Shown here piece after piece: positions 16,323 to 23,795 of a stretch of DNA of 64,000 nucleotides. The stretch is from contig NZ_JBDPGJ010000004.1 in NCBI RefSeq assembly GCF_040839445.1, positions 372,001 through 436,000 of the forward strand, given 5' to 3'. Made by a program: the position numbers and the translations under genes. The DNA is from Aquibium pacificus (GTDB lineage: Bacteria > Pseudomonadota > Alphaproteobacteria > Rhizobiales > Rhizobiaceae). Numbering within the stretch: the stretch's first letter is position 1; each line of letters opens with the position of its first letter. The notes beneath the pieces are model-generated. The model did not search any database and was not told where the DNA came from. It worked only from the letters and a program-made list of their open reading frames with translations.

Positions 16323-17813
16323 ATGTCCCGTTCCGATCGCGCTCCATACGCGGAGCCGGAGATTGATCCGCGACGCTGGATCTCGCTCTTCATCCTGCTG
16401 CTCGCGGGCTTCATGAACCTGATCGACGTCACGATCGTGAACGTGGCGCTTCCGCGGCTGCAGGAGAACCTCCACGCCACGAGCAGTCAGATCGAGTGGG
16501 TCGTCGCCGCCTACGTGCTGGCCTTCGCGCTCGGACTTCTTCCCTTCGGGCGGCTGGGCGACACGATCGGCCGCAAACGCGTCTTCATCGCCGGCGTGTT
16601 CTGCTTCACGCTCTTTTCGGCCTTGTGCGGACTGGCGCCCGACATGCCGACCTTGATCGTCGCCCGCGTGCTCCAGGGCCTGTCGGGCGCGATGATGATG
16701 CCGCAGGTCCTGGCGATCACGCAGGTCATCTTCCCGCCGCAGGAGCGCGGCTTCGCCTTCTCGCTGTTCGGTCTTTCGGCGGGGCTTGCCTCCGTGGCCG
16801 GACCGCTCACCGGCGGTCTCCTCATCAACGCGGACATCTACGGCCTCGACTGGCGGCCGATCTTCCTCGTCAACATCCCCATCGGGATCGTTACCGTCGC
16901 AGCGGCCTGGCGGCTGCTTCCCCCGATGGCGGCGAACCACGATCTGAAGCACGATCTCGGCGGTGTGGCGCTCGCGGCGCTGTGCGTGTTCCTTCTGGTC
17001 TTCCCGCTGATCGAGGGCCACAGCCTCGGCTGGCCGTCCTGGACATTCGCCATGGTCGCGTCTTCCGCCGTGGCCGCTTTGATCTTCGTTGCCTTCGAAC
17101 GCTCGCGGGCACGCAATGGAAAAAGCCAGCTTCTGCCTGCGAGCCTGCTGACCAACAACAGCTACCTGCTTGGCATCGCGATGGTGACGGTCTTTTTTTC
17201 GGGCGTTGCGGGCTTCTTCATGGTCTTGGCGGTGTTCCTCCAGACCGGCTTTGATTTCAGCCCGCTCGAATCGGGCCTGACGACCGTCCCGTTCCCGCTG
17301 GGTGTCCTCGTGGCGTCGATCGTGTCGGGGCGTGCGCGCGGTCGATGGCCTCGCGCGCGCATCGGCGGTGGAGCGGGACTTCTGGTCGTGGGGATGTTCA
17401 TGCTGCGTCTGGTCGTCGGCGGAGTGGCGGACGAGGTGGACCACTGGCAGTTCTTGCCGCCGCTCTTCATTTCCGGTCTCGGTATGGGCATCGCGATCTC
17501 GTCGCTCTTCCAGACCGTTCTGGCGCAAGTGCCGCCGCGCGACGCGGGTTCCGGCTCGGGAGCGATGCAGTCCTTCCAGCAGATCGGTTCGGCGCTGGGG
17601 ATTGCCATAGCGGGACAGATCTTCTTCTCCACCCTGGCCGGCAACCTCTCTGCCGGCGCCGGCAGTCATCCCGCCTTCGTCGAAAGTCTCGGCAATGCGC
17701 TCTATTATGAGTGCGCCGCCTTTGCGCTGATTGTGGCCCTGGTGTTTTTCGTCAAGCCGGTGCCGGTCCAGGGCCCCGCGCACGGCCACCGGCCGCAATC
17801 CGTGGAGGCCTGA
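16323..17813 (+). CDS. MFS transporter, DHA2 (EmrB/QacA) drug exporter family
   Basis: A 496-residue protein with about 14 predicted membrane helices. Helix 1 carries the DHA2 signature LAGFMNLIDVTIVNVALPRL, and the loop 2-3 motif is GRLGDTIGRKRVF. Motif C is present as LFGLSAGLASVAGPLTGGLL. Such proteins export hydrophobic compounds in exchange for protons across the inner membrane. The TetR gene directly upstream probably controls it. No membrane-fusion partner gene is next to it. Confidence 0.93.
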   Translation: MSRSDRAPYAEPEIDPRRWISLFILLLAGFMNLIDVTIVNVALPRLQENLHATSSQIEWVVAAYVLAFALGLLPFGRLGDTIGRKRVFIAGVFCFTLFSALCGLAPDMPTLIVARVLQGLSGAMMMPQVLAITQVIFPPQERGFAFSLFGLSAGLASVAGPLTGGLLINADIYGLDWRPIFLVNIPIGIVTVAAAWRLLPPMAANHDLKHDLGGVALAALCVFLLVFPLIEGHSLGWPSWTFAMVASSAVAALIFVAFERSRARNGKSQLLPASLLTNNSYLLGIAMVTVFFSGVAGFFMVLAVFLQTGFDFSPLESGLTTVPFPLGVLVASIVSGRARGRWPRARIGGGAGLLVVGMFMLRLVVGGVADEVDHWQFLPPLFISGLGMGIAISSLFQTVLAQVPPRDAGSGSGAMQSFQQIGSALGIAIAGQIFFSTLAGNLSAGAGSHPAFVESLGNALYYECAAFALIVALVFFVKPVPVQGPAHGHRPQSVEA

Positions 17814-17922
17814 GCCAAGCGTGGCGGCAGACCTGTCCGTTGCAGCGGTGTTTCGGATGACGTAGCGGTCATCCTGAGCCGTTCCACGGCTCCACCCCGC
17901 TGCAACCGCTCGGCCGAAAATC

Positions 17923-18828
17923 ATGGAACTCTGGATACCGATCACCCTCGCGGCCGCGTTCCTGCAGAACCTTCGCTCGGCGATGCAGAAGCACCTGAAA
18001 GGCGTGATGGGCACCACGGGTGCGACGTTCGTCCGTTTCGGATTCGGAGTCCCGTTCGCCCTGTTTTTCGTTCTGGGGCTCAACCGCTTCGCTGGCTACG
18101 GATTTCCGGACATCAACACTACCTTCCTCGCCTGGGCGGCCATCGGCGGTCTCGGCCAGATCGCCGCGACCTTCCTGCTCGTCCACCTCTTTTCATTCCG
18201 CAACTTCGCCGTCGGTACCGCCTATTCGCGCACGGAGCCCGCGCAGGCCGCGCTCTTCGGGCTGATGTTCCTTGGTGAGAGGGTAACGGCAGGTGTTCTG
18301 GCGGCGATCGCGGTCAGCGTCTTCGGCGTCATGCTGATATCCGTCGCGCACACGACGCTGAGCTGGCGGGCGCTCTTCACGTCGCTCGTCAGCCGCAACG
18401 CGCTGATCGGCCTCGCCTCCGGCACGCTGTTCGGGATTTCGGCCGTTGCCTACCGGGCCGCGTCCCTGTCGCTGGGCGGCCCGAACTTCATGATGCAGGC
18501 GGCAGTGACGCTGGCCTTCGTCATCGTGTTCCAGACCCTGCTCATGGGGTTCTGGATGATCCTTCGAGACCGCGCCGAGATCGTCCGCATCCGCAGCGCC
18601 TGGAAACCCTCGCTGCTGGTGGGCGCCGCAGGGGCCTGCGCATCCTTCGGCTGGTTCATGGCCATGACGCTGGAACAGGCGGCGGTCGTGAAGGCGCTGG
18701 CACAGGTCGAGATGATTTTCACCTTCGCCTCCTCGGTGTTCTTCTTCCGGGAGCGCATCACGCCGTTGGAAGTCGCCGGCTGCGTCATGATCGTCGGCGG
18801 TATCCTGCTGCTCCTTCTCATCGGCTGA
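17923..18828 (+). CDS. DMT family transporter (EamA domains)
   Basis: A 301-residue membrane protein with ten predicted helices in two EamA-like halves. The TEPAQAALFGLMFLGERVTAGVL stretch and the matching FASSVFFFRERITPLEVAGCVMIVGGILLL in the second half are the typical paired ends. Substrates of this group are metabolites or amino acids; none can be assigned. It lies 109 bases after the exporter gene and may be read through from it. Confidence 0.9.
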   Translation: MELWIPITLAAAFLQNLRSAMQKHLKGVMGTTGATFVRFGFGVPFALFFVLGLNRFAGYGFPDINTTFLAWAAIGGLGQIAATFLLVHLFSFRNFAVGTAYSRTEPAQAALFGLMFLGERVTAGVLAAIAVSVFGVMLISVAHTTLSWRALFTSLVSRNALIGLASGTLFGISAVAYRAASLSLGGPNFMMQAAVTLAFVIVFQTLLMGFWMILRDRAEIVRIRSAWKPSLLVGAAGACASFGWFMAMTLEQAAVVKALAQVEMIFTFASSVFFFRERITPLEVAGCVMIVGGILLLLLIG

Positions 18829-19005
18829 CCGGCCGACATCCGGCCTCGAACCGGCGGACCGGTTTAACACTTCCTAAACCCTCTCCTCACGTTGCGGTAC
18901 GCCAAAACCCTTCTTTGGGTGGCGATGGCATAGTTCTGGCTTCGGATCGGGCAGGCGTGCCGGATTGAGAACCGCGCGTCCAAGCATCGAAACTGGAGAA
19001 GCAAC

Positions 19006-19179
19006 ATGAAGCCCAGCGACAAGACCGGCATCCGCCGCCGCACCTTGCTTGGCGCCCTGCTGGCGCTGCCCGCACTCGCGGTCCTGTTCCGCGTCATCCG
19101 TCCGACCGCCCACCAGGACCTGGTCGAGGTCGACGGATGGATCCTGAAGCGCACGGACGTGGAAGGAGACCGGGCATGA
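19006..19179 (+). CDS. 57-residue Tat-signal protein, putative partner of the GMC oxidoreductase
   Basis: A short gene starting MKPSDKTGIRRRTLLGALLA (ATG 19006, preceded by CTGGAGAA). The product is a twin-arginine signal (RRRTLL, then ALLALPALAVLF) plus only about 25 residues (RPTAHQDLVEVDGWILKRTD). The stop overlaps the GMC start in ATGA. Three-subunit dehydrogenases such as gluconate 2-dehydrogenase have a Tat-bearing gamma subunit that carries the signal-less FAD subunit across the membrane. This looks like a minimal version of that subunit; the role is inference. No cytochrome c subunit gene is adjacent. Confidence 0.72.
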   Translation: MKPSDKTGIRRRTLLGALLALPALAVLFRVIRPTAHQDLVEVDGWILKRTDVEGDRA

Positions 19180-20636
19180 TCTTCCAGGACGCGGCACAAT
19201 TCGCGGCCTCCGGCTTCACGCCGCAGGTCTGCATCGTCGGTGCCGGCCCCGCTGGCATCACCATTGCCAACAAGCTCGCGGCGGCGGGAATACCGTCGGT
19301 GCTGCTTGAAGGCGGCGCAGAGGAGTGGACGGAGGATTCGCAGGACGTCTATCGCGGCGTTACCATCGGCGATCCCTATTTCGACCTCGATATCACGAGG
19401 TTGCGGTTTCTCGGCGGCTGTTCGAACCACTGGGCCGGATGGTGCCGGGTGCTCGACGCGCACGATTTCACCGCGAAATCCTACGTCCCCGACACTGGCT
19501 GGCCGATCCGACGCGGCGACATCGAGCCGTTCCTTCCGGAAACCTTCGACGTGCTTGGCCTGCACGACTTTCCGCCCGACAGGCAGACGACGGATCGGTT
19601 CTACCGCTTCGAAGTGCAGAAGAGCGAAGCCGTCAGGTTCGGCGAAAAGTACCGCGAGGCCATCGCCGCCAGCGAGCATATCGCTCTCTTGCTGAACACG
19701 GCGGCGGGTGAACTGGTCGGCGACGGGACGCGCATCACCGCGGCGAAGCTGATTTCGAACGGCGCTGCCGCCGGCGAGATCGCGGCACCGTTCTTCGTGG
19801 TGGCGACCGGAGGGCTCGAGAACTCGCGCCTGCTGCTGTGGTCCAACGAGCGCTCGAACGGCGGCGTCGTGCCCCATGCAGACGCGCTCGGGCGCTACTG
19901 GATGGAGCACCCGATGTACTGGACCGGCAATGCCTTCCTCACCGACACGGCCGCTCTGACGCCGGATCACGAAGGTCATGCCTTCTTCATCCCGTCGCCG
20001 CAGGCGATGGCCGAGCGCGAAGTGCTCAACTTCCACGTCCAGGTCGAGACCATGCCGTTCAGCGGCGCCAAGCGCATGATCGCGGACCTCGCGTGCCATG
20101 CGCCGCAGACCGCGGAGTGGGTCTCGAACCTGCTCGGCGCCAAGCTCCAGTGCAGCGCCCGGGTCCATCTCGACTGGGAGCAGGCGCCCCGCCGCCACAA
20201 CCGCGTCGCGCTCTCCACGACGGAACGGGATGCCTACGGCGTTCCACGCATAGAGCTCCACTGGAAGAAGGACGAACTCGACCGTCATACCATGCTCGAG
20301 GCGATGCGCATGTTCGGCGAGGACTTTGCGCGCAAGGACCTCGGGCGGGTGCAGATCAGCGATTGGGTCCTGAATGGCGAGGACTATCCGGACGACATGG
20401 AACTGGCGGGCAACCATCACATGGGCGGAACGCGCATGGGAACGGACGTCAAGACCAGCGTCGTCGATAGCGATTGCCGGGTGCACGGCATGGCCAACCT
20501 CTTCGTGGGAGGCTCCTCCGTCTTCACCACGTCCGGCCAGTGCACGCCAACGACCACGATCGTGGCCCTCGCGCTGAGGCTCGGCGACCATCTTGCGCGT
20601 GAAGTGGTCGGCGTCCGGACCGAAGCCAAGGCCTGA
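19176..20636 (+). CDS. GMC family FAD-dependent oxidoreductase
   Basis: A 486-residue flavoprotein. The N-terminal dinucleotide fold is QVCIVGAGPAGITIANKLA with EGG at the end of beta-2. The GMC C-terminal signature is complete: NHHMGGTRMGTD (catalytic His), CRVHGMANLFVGGSSVFTT and the CTPTTTIVALALRLGDHL end. It belongs to the subgroup of gluconate/fructose/glucose dehydrogenase FAD subunits, which oxidise sugars or alcohols. It has no signal peptide of its own, while the coupled upstream gene encodes a Tat signal, suggesting export as a complex. The electron acceptor and substrate are unknown. Confidence 0.9.
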   Translation: MIFQDAAQFAASGFTPQVCIVGAGPAGITIANKLAAAGIPSVLLEGGAEEWTEDSQDVYRGVTIGDPYFDLDITRLRFLGGCSNHWAGWCRVLDAHDFTAKSYVPDTGWPIRRGDIEPFLPETFDVLGLHDFPPDRQTTDRFYRFEVQKSEAVRFGEKYREAIAASEHIALLLNTAAGELVGDGTRITAAKLISNGAAAGEIAAPFFVVATGGLENSRLLLWSNERSNGGVVPHADALGRYWMEHPMYWTGNAFLTDTAALTPDHEGHAFFIPSPQAMAEREVLNFHVQVETMPFSGAKRMIADLACHAPQTAEWVSNLLGAKLQCSARVHLDWEQAPRRHNRVALSTTERDAYGVPRIELHWKKDELDRHTMLEAMRMFGEDFARKDLGRVQISDWVLNGEDYPDDMELAGNHHMGGTRMGTDVKTSVVDSDCRVHGMANLFVGGSSVFTTSGQCTPTTTIVALALRLGDHLAREVVGVRTEAKA

Positions 20637-20669
20637 CGGACTGCTGGCTCTCGCAATCCGCACCGCCCA

Positions 20670-20699
20670 CCGCGATCGCCTTTTCTAGGGCGATCGCGG
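20670..20699. terminator. Strong hairpin between convergent GMC and argB genes
   Basis: CCGCGATCGCC (20670-20680) pairs perfectly over 11 bases with GGCGATCGCGG (20689-20699) around an 8-base loop. It lies between two genes that converge (stops at 20636 and 20708). Neither strand has a T-run after the stem, so it would be a stem-only terminator or RNA-end stabiliser. Confidence 0.45.
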
Positions 20700-20707
20700 C
20701 GGCGTCA

Positions 20708-21604
20708 TCAGGGAACGATCAGCGTTCCCGCGCCATGCTCGGTGAAAAGCTCCAGCAGCACGGCGTGCGGCGTCTTGCCGTTGAGGACGACGACGCCCTG
20801 GACGCCGCGCTCGATCGCCTCGATGCAGGTCTCGACCTTCGGGATCATGCCGCCGGAGATGGTCCCGTCTGCGATCAGCGCCTTCGCTTCCGCGACCGTC
20901 AGCTGGTCGATCAGCTTCTTGTCCTTGTCCAGCACGCCCGGCACGTCCGTCAGGAAGAGCAGGCGCGAGGCGCCGAGCGCGCCGGCGATGGCGCCGGCGA
21001 AGGTGTCGGCGTTGATGTTGTAGGTCGCCCCGTCGCGTCCCGGCGCGACCGGCGCGAGCACCGGGATCATCTCGGAGCGGGCGAGAAGGTCGAGGAGCGT
21101 ACGGTCGACCTCGACCGGCTCGCCGACGTAGCCGAGATCGAGCACCCGCTCGATGTTGGAATCCGGATCGACGACGGTCTTCCTGGCCTTCTCCGCGAAG
21201 ACCATGTTTCCGTCCTTGCCGCAGAGCCCGATCGCCCATTCGCCCTCGGCGTTGATCAGCGCCACGATCTCCTTGTTGATCGATCCCGCCAGCACCATCT
21301 CGACGATCTCGACCGTCTTGCGGTCCGTCACCCGCAGGCCGCCCTCGAATTTCGATTCGATACCCATCTTGGAAAGCATGGCCCCGATCTGCGGACCGCC
21401 TCCGTGGACGACGATCGGGTTGACGCCGGACTGCTTGAGCAGCGCGATGTCGCGGGCAAACGCCCGGCCAAGTTCGACGTCGCCCATGGCATGGCCGCCG
21501 TATTTCACCACGACGGTCTTGTTCTCGTAGCGCTGCATGTAGGGAAGCGCCGCCGAAAGCAGACGCGCCTGTTCTGCGGCGGTGGCGGCGAGGTCACTCG
21601 TCAT
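20708..21604 (-). CDS. argB: Acetylglutamate kinase
   Basis: The 298-residue amino acid kinase phosphorylates N-acetylglutamate in arginine synthesis. Motifs: VVVKYGGHAMGD (ATP lysine and glycine loop), IVVHGGGPQIGAML (substrate binding), NINADTFAGAIAGAL and DGTISGGMIPKVETC. The N-terminal helix (LLSAALPYMQRYENKT) is the feature of the hexameric, arginine-inhibited form. Feedback control by arginine is therefore likely from family knowledge. Confidence 0.97.
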   Translation of the reverse strand: MTSDLAATAAEQARLLSAALPYMQRYENKTVVVKYGGHAMGDVELGRAFARDIALLKQSGVNPIVVHGGGPQIGAMLSKMGIESKFEGGLRVTDRKTVEIVEMVLAGSINKEIVALINAEGEWAIGLCGKDGNMVFAEKARKTVVDPDSNIERVLDLGYVGEPVEVDRTLLDLLARSEMIPVLAPVAPGRDGATYNINADTFAGAIAGALGASRLLFLTDVPGVLDKDKKLIDQLTVAEAKALIADGTISGGMIPKVETCIEAIERGVQGVVVLNGKTPHAVLLELFTEHGAGTLIVP

Positions 21605-21745
21605 GGTTCAGATCCCGGATTGTGATAGGTCCGGCGGGGTATTAGCGGGAAAGCCCGCGCCGGGCAAATGAATCGCCAGACTGGTTGGGGGCTGTCGGAA
21701 CCTCCTCGCCATATCTGGATTGAATCTCCAAACGAGGAGAACGCC

Positions 21746-21907
21746 ATGCCTGGAACCAGGTATTTGCACACGCTTCTGGGCATCGCCGGCGGCTTGGCGG
21801 CCGGCGCGGTGCTCGGCGTCTCGCTGTTCGAAAACATTGTTCTGGGGATCGTCATCGGCATCCTGGTGGGCGCCGGTATCGGCAGTAGCCTTCCAGCACG
21901 ACGCTAG
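21746..21907 (+). CDS. Small glycine-rich membrane protein
   Basis: A 53-residue protein starting MPGTRYLHTLLGIAGGLAAG with GAGGAG seven bases before the ATG. Almost the whole chain is two hydrophobic segments with repeated glycines (GIAGGLAAGAVLG, GIVIGILVGAGIG), a glycine-zipper look. No known family is recognised. A good ribosome site and codon pattern support it as a real gene; function unknown. Confidence 0.55.
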   Translation: MPGTRYLHTLLGIAGGLAAGAVLGVSLFENIVLGIVIGILVGAGIGSSLPARR

Positions 21908-21933
21908 GCCACCGGAACCGGTGGCTGATCGCA

Positions 21934-22548
21934 TCAGTGGAGCAGGTCGCGTCCGCGGCTGACGAGCGTCTTTTCCATGAGCGCGTTGAGCCAGCTCGCC
22001 GTGGAAATTCCGGCGGGTCTCACCCCGATTTCCGTCACCGCCTGTTCCAGCGTCTGCTCGACCAGCCGGTCGGCGGCGCTCGGGTCCAGAAGCATCAGTC
22101 TCGCGCTCAGGCGAAGCTTCGGCAGAAGTGCGGCGACGTCGTCGTGGGACGGGATAAGCGAGGCGCGTTCGCCTCCCGGACCGTGTCGTATCTGGTTCAT
22201 GAGCGCGTCGATCACCTGGCTCCATCCCGACGGTTTGGTCAGGCTGGAGACGAAGCGGAACCGCTCGGGCAGCGCGACCTCGTCGTGCGCGGTAAAGAAC
22301 ACGAAGGGAACGCCGCGCTGTGCCAGTTCGTCCGCCAGCGGGAAGACGTATTCGCCGTTGAGATTGACATCGAGGATCGCGGCCTGCGCCATCGGGAGGA
22401 GCTTCCGCGCCCGTTCCACCGTCGGCGCCGGCCCCAGCACCTTGGCGCCGGAAGCTTCGAAATACCGGGTCAGATCGTCGGCGAGGAGGTATTCGTCCTC
22501 CGCGATCAGGATGCGCATTCCCTCGAGATTCGGCACGATTTGCTCCAC
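21934..22548 (-). CDS. Receiver-domain protein with sigma-region-2-like C-terminus
   Basis: A 204-residue protein. Residues 11-120 form a receiver domain with E17-D18, phospho-acceptor D60 (AILDVNLNG), T86 (FFTAHD) and K105 (LTKP). After a linker, residues about 141-172 (LLPKLRLSARLMLLDPSAAD, then RLVEQTLEQA) closely resemble the first helix pair of ECF sigma region 2, where LxRxARxLxxDxxxADDLVQxTL is usual. PhyR, the general stress regulator of this order, has the opposite order, sigma-like first and receiver last. The remaining 30 residues are too few for region 4. The protein could bind an anti-sigma factor when phosphorylated; this is inference. Confidence 0.75.
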   Translation of the reverse strand: MEQIVPNLEGMRILIAEDEYLLADDLTRYFEASGAKVLGPAPTVERARKLLPMAQAAILDVNLNGEYVFPLADELAQRGVPFVFFTAHDEVALPERFRFVSSLTKPSGWSQVIDALMNQIRHGPGGERASLIPSHDDVAALLPKLRLSARLMLLDPSAADRLVEQTLEQAVTEIGVRPAGISTASWLNALMEKTLVSRGRDLLH

Positions 22549-22654
22549 TTCGAAAGATCAATCGGCCAGCGACGCGAAGGTTCCGGCTGACGATCGCTGC
22601 CCGGGCGCAGGGAACATCCCGCCCGGATCGAAGATTCGTGGCGAAAACGACGAC

Positions 22655-22840
22655 CACAGAGCGGACCCGAAGCAGGAAGATCCTGCCATGGTCGCCCGCA
22701 AGGGGGTCGAGGCGATGATGAAGGGCGATACCGGCGTCATCAGCGGCTTCGCCAACACGAGCCAGGCAACGACGGCGCATCTGGTGCCGGCCGGCATCCT
22801 CGCCGGCCAGCATCGGAAGATCGCCGAGCTGGGCACGGAT
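22655..22840 (+). pseudogene. C-terminal remnant of an SDR family oxidoreductase
   Basis: The plus-strand frame here reads ADPKQEDPAMVARKGVEAMM followed by KGDTGVISGFANTSQATTAH, LVPAGILAGQHRKIAELG. This is the well-known C-terminal tail of DltE-like short-chain dehydrogenases (DPAxVAxxGxEAMMxGxxxVxxG...HRxxAEPG). There is no room for the Rossmann domain: the upstream sequence is the receiver gene on the other strand. About 60 residues of a ~260-residue enzyme remain, so this is gene debris. It fills the 372-base gap between two minus-strand genes. Confidence 0.7.
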
Positions 22841-22920
22841 CGCTCCCGAGGTCCGGCCTTGGCGGCATTGGTGGCGCGGTCACGTCGGCCGCGCCAATTC
22901 CCCTTGCCGGGCTTCTGCGC

Positions 22921-23421
22921 TCAGTAGGTCATGACTTCGTAGACGTTCACGGTGATTTCACGTCCGCCGTAACCGATGTTGCAGCCGCTGAAACCGTTGC
23001 GGATCTTGCCGGGGTGAACGCCGCCGCTCCATTGCGCCCGGCAAACGCCGAGTGGCTGCCCGTTGGCTTCCCACCCTGCGTTGATCATGCCCTGCGGGAT
23101 CGCGCCGGACTGGGCTGTGGTCCAGCGGCCGTGGCCGGTGAAAACCTGGTAGGACGCCACCGTTTCCTCGCGCCCGCCATAGCCGATGTTGCAGCCGTTG
23201 AACCCGTTCCGGATCTTGCCCGGATGCACGCCGCCATTCACGGCGGCACGGCAGACGAACAGCGGCACTCCGTTCGCTTCATAGCCGCCATTCGGGGTGA
23301 CGGTGGGCGGCGGCATGCTGCCGTAGGAGCCGTTCACCCAGTCCTCCGCCCAGGCCGTGGTGGGAGAGGCCACGGTGAGGACCGCCGACAGAAGTATGCT
23401 TGCGGATACGGCTGCCCGCAT
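22921..23421 (-). CDS. Secreted protein with two DM9 (DUF3421)-like repeats
   Basis: A 166-residue protein. The ATG at 23421 (MRAAVSASILLSAVLTVASP) follows AAGGAAAGG; a GTG seven codons earlier is also possible. A Sec signal ends near TTAWA. The mature part is two ~70-residue repeats, each with GxxANGxPLxVCRA, GGVHPGKIRNGFxGCNIGYG and GREExV. This pattern is the DM9/DUF3421 repeat known from insects, molluscs and some bacteria; mollusc members bind mannose. Each repeat holds two cysteines. A role in carbohydrate binding outside the cell is inference. Confidence 0.78.
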   Translation of the reverse strand: MRAAVSASILLSAVLTVASPTTAWAEDWVNGSYGSMPPPTVTPNGGYEANGVPLFVCRAAVNGGVHPGKIRNGFNGCNIGYGGREETVASYQVFTGHGRWTTAQSGAIPQGMINAGWEANGQPLGVCRAQWSGGVHPGKIRNGFSGCNIGYGGREITVNVYEVMTY

Positions 23422-23442
23422 CCTTTCCTTCGAGATTGTCAC

Positions 23443-23795
23443 GTTTCTTGACCCCTTATCGATGCGCCGGACTCTTACCGGCAGCCACGCCCCTTCGGTT
23501 TTGCTTTACCAAAGGTCAACCGGCATTCAAGGGGTGCGACGAAGGCGGATCGCGATTTCCGCGACGTCTATCGATTTTTTAGGCCGATTAATAAAACGCG
23601 TGTCGAACGCGAAGGTTCCAGGCACATTCCGCCGACTTCTCCGCCGCGGCGATTACACGATTCCGTGTCTTTCGAAGGGGTTTCCGTCACGCTTAAATAT
23701 TCGTAACGCCTTGAAGACATGATAGGTGTCGTGTTTGTGTGGGACGGTCGGGCCGCTCGGGAGGGGTCCACCGCAATCGAGAGTGATCCAGCGCG
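23443..23795. other. Non-coding region between the DM9 gene and tamA
   Basis: This stretch of about 350 bases separates two divergent genes and should hold both promoters. It is less GC-rich than its surroundings (for example around 23570-23600 and 23690-23700). An inverted pair ACACG (23655-23659) and CGTGT (23664-23668) with a 4-base spacer is visible. No convincing gene was found and no confident -35/-10 pair could be chosen. Confidence 0.5.

Noticed and set aside
20670..20699. Attachment site or mobile element end
   Set aside because: The inverted repeat is between convergent genes and there is no second copy or integrase; a transcription-end hairpin is simpler.
22558..22836. A 92-codon minus-strand frame in the gap after the receiver gene
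   Set aside because: The plus strand here carries the recognisable C-terminus of an SDR enzyme, which explains the open frame.
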